Source of the DNA: Sphaerotilus uruguayifluvii
Lineage (GTDB): Bacteria; Pseudomonadota; Gammaproteobacteria; Burkholderiales; Burkholderiaceae_C
Reading direction: 5' to 3'
Assembly (NCBI RefSeq): GCF_013294065.1
Contig: NZ_JABSNM010000001.1
Coordinates: forward strand, 387,925-451,924
Length of the DNA: 64,000 bases
Below are positions 8,246 through 18,987 of the stretch, one piece after another; positions within the stretch are counted from its first letter, which is position 1; every line of letters begins with the position of its first letter. Under the pieces are notes generated by a model. That model was given only the letters and a program-made list of their open reading frames with translations. It had not been told where the DNA came from and made no database searches. A program made the translations under genes and the position numbers.

Positions 8246-9033
8246 GCAGCGCCGGTCTCAATCCGCGCCTGCGCGACTGGCGCGGGCAGGGCGTCTGGAT
8301 CGTCGGCGCCTCGTCGGGCATCGGCCTGGCGACGGCCGAGGCGCTGGCCGCGGCGGGCGCGCGCGTGGTGGTGTCGGCGCGCAAGGCCGGGCCGCTGCAG
8401 GACTTCGCCGCGCGCCACGCCGGCGCGCTGGCGCTGCCGCTCGATGCCGGTGCGCCGGGGGCGCTGGCGGGCGCCGTGCCGCAGGTGCAGGCGCATCTGG
8501 GCCGGCTCGATCTGGCGATGTACTGCGCCGGCCACTACACGCCGATGCGCGCCGACCGCCTCGATCTGGAGGAGGCGCTGCGCCATCAGGACATCAACGT
8601 CGGCGGCGCCTGGCGGCTGCTCGACGCGGTGCTGCCGGTGCTGCTGGTGCAGCGCACGGGCCATGTCAGCCTGGTGTCGAGCGTGGCCGGCTACCGCGGC
8701 CTGCCGATGGCGCTGGCCTACGGGCCGACCAAGGCGGCGCTGAGCAGCCTGGCGCAGAGCCTGTGGCAGGACCTGCATCCGCGCGGGCTGGGCGTGTCGG
8801 TGGTCTGCCCGGGCTTCGTGGCCACGCCGCTGACCGCGGGCAACACCCACCCGATGCCGGCGATCATCGCACCCGAGGAGGCAGCGCGCCAGATCCTGCG
8901 CGGCTGGGCACGGGGCGAGTTCGAGATCCATTTCCCCAAGCGCTTCAGCCGGGTGATGAAGCTGCTCGGCCTGATCGGCCTCGTCAGCGATCGCGCGGCC
9001 TTCGCGCTGCTGCGACGCACGACCGGGCTGTGA
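8242..9033 (+). CDS. Short-chain dehydrogenase/reductase
   Basis: A 263-residue classical SDR with cofactor motif GASSGIG (22-28), catalytic tyrosine and lysine in YGPTK (Y160, K164) and a preceding serine in SLVSS. The C-terminal segment after residue 225 is basic and hydrophobic and may contact the membrane. SDR genes accompany the flavoprotein/CFA/MFS group in related operons. The substrate is not predictable, though an oxidised lipid or fatty aldehyde would fit. It is the last gene of the operon that starts at 2474. Confidence 0.88.
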   Translation: MSSAGLNPRLRDWRGQGVWIVGASSGIGLATAEALAAAGARVVVSARKAGPLQDFAARHAGALALPLDAGAPGALAGAVPQVQAHLGRLDLAMYCAGHYTPMRADRLDLEEALRHQDINVGGAWRLLDAVLPVLLVQRTGHVSLVSSVAGYRGLPMALAYGPTKAALSSLAQSLWQDLHPRGLGVSVVCPGFVATPLTAGNTHPMPAIIAPEEAARQILRGWARGEFEIHFPKRFSRVMKLLGLIGLVSDRAAFALLRRTTGL

Positions 9034-9055
9034 GGGCCGGCGCCGCCGGGCTGGC

Positions 9056-9670
9056 TCACTCGTCCCCGTCCTCGTCGTCTTCGTCCGTGTCGTCGCCGGC
9101 GGGCACCTGCTGCTGGCCCTCGGAGAGCGTGTGCAGCTGGAAGCTGCCGCCGCGGTCGATCAGCCAGAGCTCGTTCCAGACGACCTCGTCGAGACCGGCC
9201 GGCGGGCGCGGGTAGGGCGCAGCTGCGCGGATCATCCGCTCGATCCAGGGCAGGACCTCGCGTGCGACCGCCGGCTCTCGGGTGATCTCGATGCGGCGGA
9301 CCTGACCGGCGGCGTCGATCGTCGTGCGCACGCCGGCGATCGCGTGCAGCAGCGGCGGCAGCAGGCCGTCGTGGATGCGGTCCGCGTAGCGCAGGTAGAT
9401 GTGGCGGGCCGCGTCGATGCGGTAGGCCGGCTCTTCGGTGGCCATCGTCGCCAGCGGTGCGGCCATCGGCCGCGGCTCGGGCGCGCGCTCGAACTGGGCT
9501 GCGGCGGGCAGGGCGATGCCGATCAGCAGCCACCCTGCCAGCCAGCCTCTTGTCCCCCGCACGCGTGGCGGTGTGTCCGGGCTTTCCTTGTCCCGCCGCG
9601 GGCGCGACGGGCAGACCAGTCTAGCGAGGTGGTGGCGCAGCAGGCCGTGCATAGTGCACATCGTCCGCAT
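9056..9670 (-). CDS. Exported TonB-C-like protein with acidic tail
   Basis: The body contains ARHIYLRYADRIHDGLLPPL, TTIDAAGQVRRIEITR and NELWLIDRGGSFQLHTLSEGQ. This resembles the TonB C-terminal fold found in a group of Burkholderiales proteins. It ends in an acidic tail DDTDEDDEDGDE. A hydrophobic stretch GWLAGWLLIGIALPAAAQ looks like a signal peptide or anchor. The start is uncertain: ATGs at 9670, 9661 and 9652 are in frame, none has a strong ribosome-binding site, and the leader itself begins later. It lies 14 nt downstream of corA on the same strand. The function is not known. Confidence 0.6.
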   Translation of the reverse strand: MRTMCTMHGLLRHHLARLVCPSRPRRDKESPDTPPRVRGTRGWLAGWLLIGIALPAAAQFERAPEPRPMAAPLATMATEEPAYRIDAARHIYLRYADRIHDGLLPPLLHAIAGVRTTIDAAGQVRRIEITREPAVAREVLPWIERMIRAAAPYPRPPAGLDEVVWNELWLIDRGGSFQLHTLSEGQQQVPAGDDTDEDDEDGDE

Positions 9671-9684
9671 CGGTGACCGTCCGT

Positions 9685-10647
9685 TCAGCGCATCCAGCCC
9701 TTGCGGCGGAAGTACAGCAGCGGCGCCGCCACCGACGCCACCATCAGGCACAGCGCGAACGGATAGCCCCAGGTCTGGCGCAGCTCGGGCATGTGCTCGA
9801 AGTTCATGCCGTAGATGCTGGCGATCAGCGTCGGCGGCAGCAGCGCCACCGAGGCCACCGAGAAGATCTTGATGATCTTGTTCTGGTTGATGTTGATGAA
9901 GCCGACCGTGGCGTCCATCAGGAAGTTGATCTTGTCGAACAGGAAGGCGGTGTGGCTGTCGAGCGAGTCGATGTCGCGCATGATCTGGCGCGCCTCCTCG
10001 AACTGCTCGGCATTGAGCAGCCGGCTGCGCATCATGAAGCTGACGGCGCGCCGGGTGTCCATGACGTTGCGGCGGATGCGGCCGTTGAGGTCTTCCTGCA
10101 GCGCGATGGCCGACAGCGCCTCGCCGGCGGCACGGTCGTCGACCTCCTGCTTGAGCACGCGCGCGCTCACCTTCTCGAGCGCGTCGTAGATGCCCTCGAG
10201 CGCGTCGGCGGAATACTCTGCGTCGGCGTCGTAGAGCTTGAGCAGCACGTCCTTGGCGTCCTCGATCATCGCCGGGATGCGCCGCGCGCGCAGGCGCAGC
10301 AGCCGGAACACCGGCAGGTCCTCCGCATGCACCGAGAACAGCACGCCGTGCTTCAGGATGAAGGCCACGCGCACGTTGCGCGGCGTCTCGCCGTCATCGA
10401 TCAGGAAGTCCGAGCGGATGTGCAGCTCGCCGTTGTCCTCCTCGTAGAAGCGCGCGGATTCCTCGAGGTCGTCGTCGACGATGTCGTCCGGAATGCTCAG
10501 CTCGAAGCGGCCCTTGATCCAGCCCTTCTCGAGCGGCGTCGGCGCCTCGAGGTCGACCCACACCGGCGCGACATGCGCCAGCGCGTCGGGGTGTTCGATC
10601 TCTTCCTGGAACAGGCGGCCGTTGGCCAGCGTGAAGACGTTGAGCAT
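9685..10647 (-). CDS. corA: CorA-type magnesium/cobalt transporter
   Basis: The 320-residue protein has the CorA signature YGMNF in SIYGMNFEHMPEL, preceded by a long helical cytoplasmic domain and flanked by two C-terminal membrane helices (IIKIFSVASVALLPPTLIA and the one after GYPFAL). CorA forms a pentameric divalent-cation channel in the inner membrane. The start at 10647 (MLNVFTLANGRLF) is the usual family N-terminus. A longer frame extends upstream but lacks support. Confidence 0.93.
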   Translation of the reverse strand: MLNVFTLANGRLFQEEIEHPDALAHVAPVWVDLEAPTPLEKGWIKGRFELSIPDDIVDDDLEESARFYEEDNGELHIRSDFLIDDGETPRNVRVAFILKHGVLFSVHAEDLPVFRLLRLRARRIPAMIEDAKDVLLKLYDADAEYSADALEGIYDALEKVSARVLKQEVDDRAAGEALSAIALQEDLNGRIRRNVMDTRRAVSFMMRSRLLNAEQFEEARQIMRDIDSLDSHTAFLFDKINFLMDATVGFININQNKIIKIFSVASVALLPPTLIASIYGMNFEHMPELRQTWGYPFALCLMVASVAAPLLYFRRKGWMR

Positions 10648-10731
10648 CAGGAAGAGGCGGCGCGCGCGAGGGACAGTTCGGATCGAACCGATTATTGCAT
10701 CGCCACCATGGCAGGCCCTGAATGCTGGCAA

Positions 10732-10943
10732 ACCCGCAGGGTAGCGCCGTTCTCGCGGTACCAGCGCAATTCCACACGGACGTCTTCCGCAAGGCTTGTC
10801 AGCCTTTCATGAAAGGGTCACACTGGACTCACAGAACGATCACGGCCCGAACCGAAGGGCCTCCAAGAAGCAGTCCTTTTTCAGTCCTTTCCTGTCCGCT
10901 TGCAAAGCGTCTTCCCCACCCCAACCTCTCGAAAGGAGGACTC
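10732..10943 (+). promoter_or_regulatory. Upstream region of hpf with candidate promoter
   Basis: This 212-bp gap lies between corA and hpf and holds no gene. TTGTCA (10796-10801), a 17-bp spacer and CACACT (10819-10824) form a possible promoter; the -10 is weak. The spacer contains the palindrome TTTCATGAAA. A strong AAGGAGGA ribosome-binding site precedes hpf. No rpoN is present, although rpoN often precedes hpf in proteobacteria. Confidence 0.4.
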
Positions 10944-11291
10944 ATGAATCTGACGATCAGCGGTCACCATCTGGAAGTCACGCCGGCACTTCGCGAGTAC
11001 GTTCTCACGAAGCTGGATCGAGTGACCCGACACTTCGATCAGGTGGTGGATGTCAGCGTGTTGCTTACCGTGGAGAAGAACAAGGAGAAGGAGCGTCGCC
11101 AGCGTGCCGAAGTCACCCTGCACGTCAAGGGTCGTGACATCTTCGTCGAGAGCTCACACGAGGACCTGTATGCCGCGATCGATCAACTGATGGACAAGCT
11201 CGACCGGCAGGTCGTTCGACACAAGGACAAACTTCAGAACCACCATCACGTCTCTCCGAAGCGCATTCCCCAATCCGCCGAGGCCGCGTGA
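10944..11291 (+). CDS. hpf: Ribosome hibernation-promoting factor
   Basis: A 115-residue protein of the short HPF/YfiA family: [20 protein letters not shown] at the start, then [22 protein letters not shown] and [17 protein letters not shown]. It binds the 30S decoding region and promotes formation of inactive 100S ribosomes in slow growth. The short length and absence of a C-terminal dimerisation domain match the proteobacterial type. The ATG at 10944 follows a near-ideal AAGGAGGA. It is followed by ptsN and hprK, the usual Burkholderiales order. Confidence 0.95.
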   Translation: MNLTISGHHLEVTPALREYVLTKLDRVTRHFDQVVDVSVLLTVEKNKEKERRQRAEVTLHVKGRDIFVESSHEDLYAAIDQLMDKLDRQVVRHKDKLQNHHHVSPKRIPQSAEAA

Positions 11292-11348
11292 GCCCGACGC
11301 GCGGAAGATACTGATCACGGCCTCATCCAGGCCGGGTTCTCCGGACCA

Positions 11349-11372
11349 GACGGCCCCTCCCGAGGGGCCGTC
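11349..11372 (+). terminator. GC-rich hairpin after hpf
   Basis: GACGGCCCCT and AGGGGCCGTC form a perfect 10-bp stem with a CCCG loop, 57 bp after the hpf stop. There is no clear T-tract, so termination strength is uncertain. It probably separates hpf from the ptsN promoter. Confidence 0.6.
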
Positions 11373-11462
11373 GCCATTTGCGGCTGTGCCTTGCCCGCGA
11401 CGGGAAAACCGCGGCAGTCGCAGGATCAGGGTGCGCGAGCGTGCATCGTCCCGCATGGTTCC

Positions 11463-11468
11463 TATAAT
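11463..11468 (+). promoter_or_regulatory. TATAAT -10 element upstream of ptsN
   Basis: A perfect TATAAT stands about 65 bp before the ptsN ATG and after the hpf hairpin. No good -35 is present at 16-18 bp, so it may need an activator or rely on the strong -10. Confidence 0.5.
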
Positions 11469-11533
11469 CGTCTTCCGATCACACCTGACTGCGCGCCTGC
11501 CAAGGCTCCGTGCTCAAACCGGCGCCCGATCCC

Positions 11534-12004
11534 ATGAACCGTCTCGCCGCGATTCTTCCCGCTGGCAATGTGCTGGTGAACGTCGACGCTTCCAGCAAGA
11601 AGCGCGCGTTCGAGCAGGCGGGCCTGCTGTTCGAGAACCAGCATGCCATTGCCCGAGCCACCGTCTCCGACAACCTGTTCGCGCGTGAACGGCTGGGCTC
11701 GACCGGTCTCGGTCATGGCGTGGCCATTCCGCACGGGCGCATCAAGGGCCTGAAGAACCCGCTGGCCGCGGTGATCCGCCTGGCTCAGCCGATCGCCTTC
11801 GAGGCGCCCGACGACGAGGCGGTCAGTCTGCTGATCTTCCTGCTGGTGCCGGAAGCGGCGACGCAGCGCCATCTCGAGATCCTGTCCGAGATCGCCGAGC
11901 TGCTGTCCGACCGCGACCTGCGCGAGCGGCTGAAGGTCGAGACCGATCCGGCGCGCCTGCACGAGATGATCTCCCGCTGGGAGCCGATGCGCTCGGTGGC
12001 CTGA
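11534..12004 (+). CDS. ptsN: PTS IIA-like nitrogen-regulatory protein PtsN
   Basis: The 156-residue EIIA-Ntr protein has its phosphorylatable histidine in [14 protein letters not shown]. PtsN is the terminal phosphoacceptor of the regulatory nitrogen PTS and affects potassium and nitrogen control. It lies directly before hprK, with 1 nt between stop and start, so both are probably one transcript from the TATAAT at 11463. An in-frame GTG at 11510 would add eight residues; the ATG gives the usual N-terminus. Confidence 0.93.
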   Translation: MNRLAAILPAGNVLVNVDASSKKRAFEQAGLLFENQHAIARATVSDNLFARERLGSTGLGHGVAIPHGRIKGLKNPLAAVIRLAQPIAFEAPDDEAVSLLIFLLVPEAATQRHLEILSEIAELLSDRDLRERLKVETDPARLHEMISRWEPMRSVA

Positions 12005-12005
12005 G

Positions 12006-12965
12006 TTGAAGCCCACCGTCATCAGCGCGGAGGCGCTGTTCGATGCGCATCGCGCGACGCTGAAATGGGAGTGGATCGCCGGCCACGCCCATCCCGAGCG
12101 CCGCTTCGACGAGGTCGCGGTCCGCGACGCGCAGTCCTCGGCCGACCTGGTCGGCTACCTGAACTACATCCATCCCTACCGGGTGCAGATCGTCGGTCGC
12201 CGCGAGGTCGCCTACCTGCAGGAGTCCGACACCGAGACGCAGGAGCGGCGCATCTCGCGCATCGTGGCGCTCGAGCCGCCGGTGCTGGTGGTGGCCGATG
12301 GCTGCACGCCGCCGGACCGGCTGGTGGCGATGTGCGAGCGCGCCGACATCCCGCTGTTCTGCACCCAGGACTCGGCCGGCCATGTCATCGACGTGCTGCG
12401 CGGCTTTCTCGGCCAGCACTTCGCCGAGCGCACCTCGCGCCACGGCGTGTTCATGGACATTCTCGGCCTGGGCGTGCTGCTGACCGGCGAGTCCGGCCTG
12501 GGCAAGAGCGAGCTGGGGCTGGAGCTGATCTCGCGTGGTCACGGCCTGGTGGCCGACGATGTGGTCGACCTGTTCCGCGTCTCGCAGTCGGCGATCGAGG
12601 GGCGCTGCCCGGAGCTGCTGCGCGACCTGCTCGAGGTGCGCGGCATCGGCCTGCTCGACATCAAGGCGATCTTCGGCGAGACCGCGGTGCGCCGGAAGAT
12701 GCGGCTGAAGCTGATCGTGCACCTGGTGCGCAAGGAGACGCTCGAGCGCGACTTCGAGCGCCTGCCCTACGAGCCGCTGCACGAGACGGTGCTGGGCATG
12801 CCGGTGCGCAAGGCGGTGATCGCGGTCGATGCCGGCCGCAACCTGGCGGTGCTGGTGGAGGCGGCGGTGCGCAACACCGTGCTGCAGCTGCGCGGCATCG
12901 ACACCTACAAGGAATTCATCAAGCGCCACCGCGAGCTGATGGAGCGGGGCGACACCGGCCTCTGA
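12006..12965 (+). CDS. hprK: HPr kinase/phosphorylase
   Basis: This 319-residue enzyme contains the Walker A motif GESGLGKS (about 161-168), the following [11 protein letters not shown], and the HprK signature [16 protein letters not shown]. It phosphorylates and dephosphorylates HPr on serine. In betaproteobacteria it occurs with an incomplete, regulatory PTS rather than sugar uptake. The start codon is TTG at 12006, one base after the ptsN stop; the next residues ([14 protein letters not shown]) match the family start. Confidence 0.95.
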   Translation: MKPTVISAEALFDAHRATLKWEWIAGHAHPERRFDEVAVRDAQSSADLVGYLNYIHPYRVQIVGRREVAYLQESDTETQERRISRIVALEPPVLVVADGCTPPDRLVAMCERADIPLFCTQDSAGHVIDVLRGFLGQHFAERTSRHGVFMDILGLGVLLTGESGLGKSELGLELISRGHGLVADDVVDLFRVSQSAIEGRCPELLRDLLEVRGIGLLDIKAIFGETAVRRKMRLKLIVHLVRKETLERDFERLPYEPLHETVLGMPVRKAVIAVDAGRNLAVLVEAAVRNTVLQLRGIDTYKEFIKRHRELMERGDTGL

Positions 12966-12986
12966 GCCGGCGGGCGGGCCGGCGCG

Positions 12987-13418
12987 TCAGCGGCCGTGGC
13001 GGTGCGGGCAGGCGTCCTTCGTGCAGTGAGCGTACAGCGCCAGCGTGTGTTCCTGCAGCGTGAAGCCGCGCTCCTGCGCGACCATGCGCTGGCGGGCCTC
13101 GATCTGCGGATCGTAGAACTCCTCGACATGGCCGCAGTCGAGGCAGACCAGGTGGTCGTGGTGCTGGCCCTCGTTGAGCTCGAAGACCGACTTGCCGCTC
13201 TCGAAGTGGTTGCGGCTGAGGATGCCGGCCTGCTCGAACTGCATCAGCACGCGGTACACGGTGGCGAGACCGATGTCCGAGCCTTCGGTCAGCAGGATCT
13301 TGAAGACGTCCTCGGCCGTCATGTGGCGCTGCTGGGCGCGCTGGAAGATTTCGAGGATCTTGATGCGCGGCAGGGTGGCCTTCAGGCCCGAGCTCTTGAG
13401 TTCTTCCGCGTTCGTCAT
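12987..13418 (-). CDS. fur: Ferric uptake regulator
   Basis: A 143-residue Fur: N-terminal winged helix (ELKSSGLKATLPRIKILEIF) and C-terminal metal-binding/dimerisation domain with GQHHDHLVCLDCG and CTKDACPH, giving the histidine/cysteine metal sites. It represses iron-acquisition genes when loaded with ferrous iron. It is divergent from bamE, a standard proteobacterial arrangement. The ATG at 13418 gives the usual N-terminus MTNAEELKSSGLK. Confidence 0.96.
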   Translation of the reverse strand: MTNAEELKSSGLKATLPRIKILEIFQRAQQRHMTAEDVFKILLTEGSDIGLATVYRVLMQFEQAGILSRNHFESGKSVFELNEGQHHDHLVCLDCGHVEEFYDPQIEARQRMVAQERGFTLQEHTLALYAHCTKDACPHRHGR

Positions 13419-13455
13419 GGGGTCGCCTGTGTCATGCAGGCCTCGGCGGCCTCGC

Positions 13456-13461
13456 TAGAAT
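13456..13461 (+). promoter_or_regulatory. TAGAAT -10 element upstream of bamE
   Basis: TAGAAT lies about 55 bp before the bamE ATG in the fur-bamE divergent gap. No good -35 is evident. Confidence 0.4.
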
Positions 13462-13516
13462 GCCCGGATCATATCGGGATGTGCCGATCCCGTCGGTCCC
13501 CGTCACCAAAATCGAC

Positions 13517-14892
<1,376 letters not shown>

Positions 14893-14915
14893 GCCGGCTC
14901 ACCGGGCCCGCACGC

Positions 14916-15575
14916 GTGAACGCGCTGACGCAGATCTGGTCCTCCGGCGACGGCGTGTCGCGGGCGGTGGCGCTGCTGCTGCTGGCGATGTCGGTGTCGG
15001 CCTGGGTGATGATCCTCTGGAAGGGCTGGGTGCTGGCGCGCGTGCGCCGCGACCTCGCCCGCGTGGTGCCGGCCTTCTGGGCCGCGCCCGACCTGCGCGC
15101 CGGGCGCGAGCGCCTGGCCTCGCTCGACCGCGAGCGCGTGCTGCTGCCGATGCTCGAGGCGGCGCTGCTGCCGGCCTCCGACGGCACGCTCGATGCCGGC
15201 AGCGACGCCGAGTCGCGTCTGACCCGCCGGCTGCGCGACGCGCTGCACGCGGCGCTGGCGCAGCTGCAGCTCGGCCAGGTGCTGCTGGCCTCGGTCGGCA
15301 GCACGGCGCCCTTCGTCGGCCTGTTCGGCACCGTCTGGGGCATCTACCACGCGCTGGTGGGCATCTCCGCCAGCGGCTCGGTCAGCCTCGACAAGGTCAC
15401 CGGCCCGGTCGGCGAGGCGCTGATCATGACCGCCGCCGGCCTGGCGGTGGCCATTCCCGCGGTGCTGGCCTACAACCTCTTCGGCAAGTGGGTCGGCCGC
15501 TGCGAGGCCGAGCTCGAGGGCTGGGCGCACGACCTGCGCGAGATGGCGCTGCAGCGCGCGCGCAGGGAGTCCTGA
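14916..15575 (+). CDS. exbB: MotA/TolQ/ExbB proton-channel family protein
   Basis: The 219-residue inner-membrane protein has a first helix (AVALLLLAMSVSAWVMILW), a cytoplasmic loop, and two later helices containing ASVGSTAPFVGLFGTVWGIYHAL and EALIMTAAGLAVAIPAVLAYN, the conserved pore segments of the family. With ExbD it converts proton flux into work on TonB- or Tol-type partners. The start is GTG at 14916. It lies 1 nt upstream of exbD. TolQ versus ExbB is judged only by the short length and the exbB-exbD pairing without tolA/B. Confidence 0.88.
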   Translation: MNALTQIWSSGDGVSRAVALLLLAMSVSAWVMILWKGWVLARVRRDLARVVPAFWAAPDLRAGRERLASLDRERVLLPMLEAALLPASDGTLDAGSDAESRLTRRLRDALHAALAQLQLGQVLLASVGSTAPFVGLFGTVWGIYHALVGISASGSVSLDKVTGPVGEALIMTAAGLAVAIPAVLAYNLFGKWVGRCEAELEGWAHDLREMALQRARRES

Positions 15576-15576
15576 G

Positions 15577-16014
<438 letters not shown>

Positions 16015-16023
16015 GGCTGGATT

Positions 16024-18987
16024 TCAGATCAGGCTGAACTGGCGCGTCGCATCCGCTGCGGCGATGCAGCGAGCCTGACGCAGCAGATCGGCCAGCCGTG
16101 CCTGCCCGCCTTGCCACTCGTCCACAAGATCCTCTCCGAGCAGGACGTAAGACCAGTGCCGGTCGGCTCGGGCGTCGGCCGGCAGGGCATTGATGCGCTC
16201 GCACCAGGCTACGGCCGCGCGGCGCTTGCGCTGCACATCGGGGTGGATGACTTGCTGTTGCGCCTTGGTCTCGACGAGATAGATCGCGTCGGCGGTGCGC
16301 ACGAGAAAGTCTGGTGAATAGAACGCCGGCAGCCCGTCTTCCTTCACATAGCGCAGTCGCATGAAGTCATGGCGGGTCTCGCTGATCTTGCAGAAGGCCT
16401 CGATGTGACTGTCGGCCTGGGCCCAGTGGATGAAGCGCTTCTCCAGTCCGCCGTTGCGCGCTGGATAGGGCAGGCGCGGATAGATGCACTTGCCGACCTC
16501 GATCGAACTGCTCTCGCGCACCAGCAACTGCCGCACTTCCGAGAGCCTGCGGTGGCGGACCTCGGTCTCGCCGACGGGGCGCGATTGGGCGGCTTCGCGC
16601 AGGGCGTGACCGAAGATGCGCGTGAGGTGGTCGATGACCGGTTTCAGCAACAGCACGCGCCAGTTCTCTCCGTCATGCGGATTGAAGGCGGCGTCGAACA
16701 GGTGGCTCCAGATGTAGTCGTCCAGCCAGCCGGTCAGCGCTGCGGTGTTCACCTGCAGGTAGGGCAGGTCGAGGTGATGGGCAATCTTGTTGCCCTTGGG
16801 CAGCGGTTGGCTCAGGGACTGTCCGATGCGGCGGGTCAGTCGCGACAGGTAGTCGTTGTAGCCGCTCACCGTCATCACCGCGCCGTCGACGCGGTAATCG
16901 CCGAACAGCGTGCTGCTCTGCAGATCCTGGGAAATGAACTGATCGCCCCGCCCCAGCAGATCGACGAGCTGCTCCCGCGACATTGCCGTGAAGGCGGGTA
17001 GCCTGGAGACTTCCAGCTCGTTGTGCGCGATGACCTCGTCGGCTTCCTGAAGGATGAACGGAATGGCGAAGTCGAACGCCTCGAAGCCCTCGCGCAGCCG
17101 GGCGGCCATCAGGTCGCCTGTGCTGGTGTCCCGGTCGCTTTGCTCGGTGGTGGTGCCCGCCAGCTTCTCGTCCATCAGCTCCTGGTAGAACGTGTTGAAC
17201 GCCGGGTGTTCGACGATGGTCAGCACATCGAGCAGGCTGCCCGGCTCCTGACCGTTGTTGATGCGCAGGCGGTTGTCGGCCTTGATCTCGTCGTATTCGC
17301 GGTCACGCCACATCAGCCGCAGGCCGCGCCCGATCGTCTGTTCCAGCAGGATCTGCGCCTGAGACGAGCGCAGCGGCACGATGACGCAGATGTTGTTCAC
17401 GTCGAAGCCCTCGCGCAGCATCAGCACGCTGACGATCACGCGGGGTGTGGCGTGGTGATCGACGCCAAACAGCCGTTCGCGCACGGCGGCCCAGTCCTTC
17501 TCGCCCAGTTCGGCCTTCTTGCCCGAGTCGACCGACATCACGGCGTCCTCGGCCAGCCCTTCTTCTTCGGTCAGGAAGCGGGCGACCAGCGGCGAGACGC
17601 TGGTGTCCTCGCAGACGACCAGCATCTTCGGGTGGCGTGTCGGGTCGATCTTCGCGAAGTCGGTTTCCAGCTTGCGCAGCTTCATCAGACCGGCGCGCAG
17701 CATGACGCGCTGGCCCGCGCTGAGTTCGACGGCTCGGCCCTTGTCGTCGCGCTCCACGGTGAAGTCGAGCGGCAGCGCGCCAACTTCCTTGCGCCGGTCC
17801 AGCACCAGCGACTTCACCAGCCCGGCGCGCATGGCGGCTTTCAGGTCGAAGTCGGTGACGATGTGCGGAAAGTAGACCTTGCGCTTGTTCTTCGGCGTGC
17901 CGACGTCGTTGTACGGGGTGGCCGAGAAATCGATCTGCACGAAGCGCTGGCCTTTCGGCTCGGCGATGCGCGACAGACTTTTCTGCCACTCGACCTCGGT
18001 GGCTTCGCCCTCGCGCCTGAGTTCGTGAATGTGGTGGGCCTCGTCGTTGAACACCATCAGGTCGGGCAGCGCGCTCAGGTACTCCAGCACGTCGCCGCGG
18101 GCGTAGCGGCGGTCGAGCGTGTCCAAGCTGTTGCCGTTAGCGCGGCCTGGGGTCAGCGGTAGCACGGCGTCGATCACGCGATGCGCTGCCAGCGGGAGCG
18201 GGGTATCGCTGGTTTCGTCGGTTGCGTCAGCCTCGTCGTCCACGCCGTTTAGGAGGTGCCAGTTCGTGATGGCGATCATCCCGTTCCCTGTCGCCTTCAA
18301 GCCGATCTCGCCCTTGGCGCAGACGTTGCCGCGCACGAATGCCAGCACGCTGTCGCGGTATGCCTCGGGGATGAACAGCTCGGCGTTGCGGGCCATGTCG
18401 GAGGTGCTGAAATCGCGACCGCTGCCCACCAGCCGGCCGCAGAACGCATCCAGCAGCCGCTCATAGACGATCAGGCCTGGCGCGACGACCAGGAAGCGGC
18501 GCGTGAAGCGTGGGTCGTCCACGCCCTCGGCCTGTGCGGCATTGCGGTTGAGCACCTGCCAGACCATCAGCGCCTGCATGACCCAGGTCTTGCCGGTGCC
18601 GGTGGCCATTTTCAGACAGTATTTCGGGTGGTCGTGCTTGTGCTGCGCGACCTCCTGGCGGCGTGCGCCGGTCAGCGCGTGCGGCGCGACCTGCTCGTAG
18701 AGGTCGAGCAGCGAGCTGGATTCGAGCACCTCGTGCGCGACGATGGTGTTCAGGATCGCTTGTTTCTGGCCCGCGTGGAAGTTCAGCGATCCGCGCGCGG
18801 TGCACATCTCGTCGCTGAACCACCAGTGGAGCAGGTCGGCGGTGTAGGGCGTGACCTTGTGGAGGATCTCGGCCGAGCCGTCTTCCAGCCCTCGGCAGAG
18901 GGCGCGGGTGTATTCGGTCAGCGCGATCGACAGCGCGAGCGGGTTCGGGCTGGTCGCCGTGGCCGGTTTCGTCTTGGCGGTGCTCAT
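16024..18987 (-). CDS. res: Type III restriction enzyme, Res subunit (helicase-nuclease)
   Basis: The 987-residue protein has a DEAD/DEAH helicase core: Walker A ATGTGKT (128-134), NDEAHH near residue 315, FSATPY, and [10 protein letters not shown] (motif VI). A C-terminal PD-(D/E)xK nuclease has SPDFL followed by YLVETKAQ (about 890-907). Res subunits work with Mod and cleave DNA with unmethylated sites after ATP-driven movement. All motifs are intact, so the gene is probably functional. The ATG at 18987 overlaps the mod stop (ATGA), showing a mod-res operon. Base use is somewhat less GC-biased than in flanking genes. Confidence 0.92.
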   Translation of the reverse strand: MSTAKTKPATATSPNPLALSIALTEYTRALCRGLEDGSAEILHKVTPYTADLLHWWFSDEMCTARGSLNFHAGQKQAILNTIVAHEVLESSSLLDLYEQVAPHALTGARRQEVAQHKHDHPKYCLKMATGTGKTWVMQALMVWQVLNRNAAQAEGVDDPRFTRRFLVVAPGLIVYERLLDAFCGRLVGSGRDFSTSDMARNAELFIPEAYRDSVLAFVRGNVCAKGEIGLKATGNGMIAITNWHLLNGVDDEADATDETSDTPLPLAAHRVIDAVLPLTPGRANGNSLDTLDRRYARGDVLEYLSALPDLMVFNDEAHHIHELRREGEATEVEWQKSLSRIAEPKGQRFVQIDFSATPYNDVGTPKNKRKVYFPHIVTDFDLKAAMRAGLVKSLVLDRRKEVGALPLDFTVERDDKGRAVELSAGQRVMLRAGLMKLRKLETDFAKIDPTRHPKMLVVCEDTSVSPLVARFLTEEEGLAEDAVMSVDSGKKAELGEKDWAAVRERLFGVDHHATPRVIVSVLMLREGFDVNNICVIVPLRSSQAQILLEQTIGRGLRLMWRDREYDEIKADNRLRINNGQEPGSLLDVLTIVEHPAFNTFYQELMDEKLAGTTTEQSDRDTSTGDLMAARLREGFEAFDFAIPFILQEADEVIAHNELEVSRLPAFTAMSREQLVDLLGRGDQFISQDLQSSTLFGDYRVDGAVMTVSGYNDYLSRLTRRIGQSLSQPLPKGNKIAHHLDLPYLQVNTAALTGWLDDYIWSHLFDAAFNPHDGENWRVLLLKPVIDHLTRIFGHALREAAQSRPVGETEVRHRRLSEVRQLLVRESSSIEVGKCIYPRLPYPARNGGLEKRFIHWAQADSHIEAFCKISETRHDFMRLRYVKEDGLPAFYSPDFLVRTADAIYLVETKAQQQVIHPDVQRKRRAAVAWCERINALPADARADRHWSYVLLGEDLVDEWQGGQARLADLLRQARCIAAADATRQFSLI

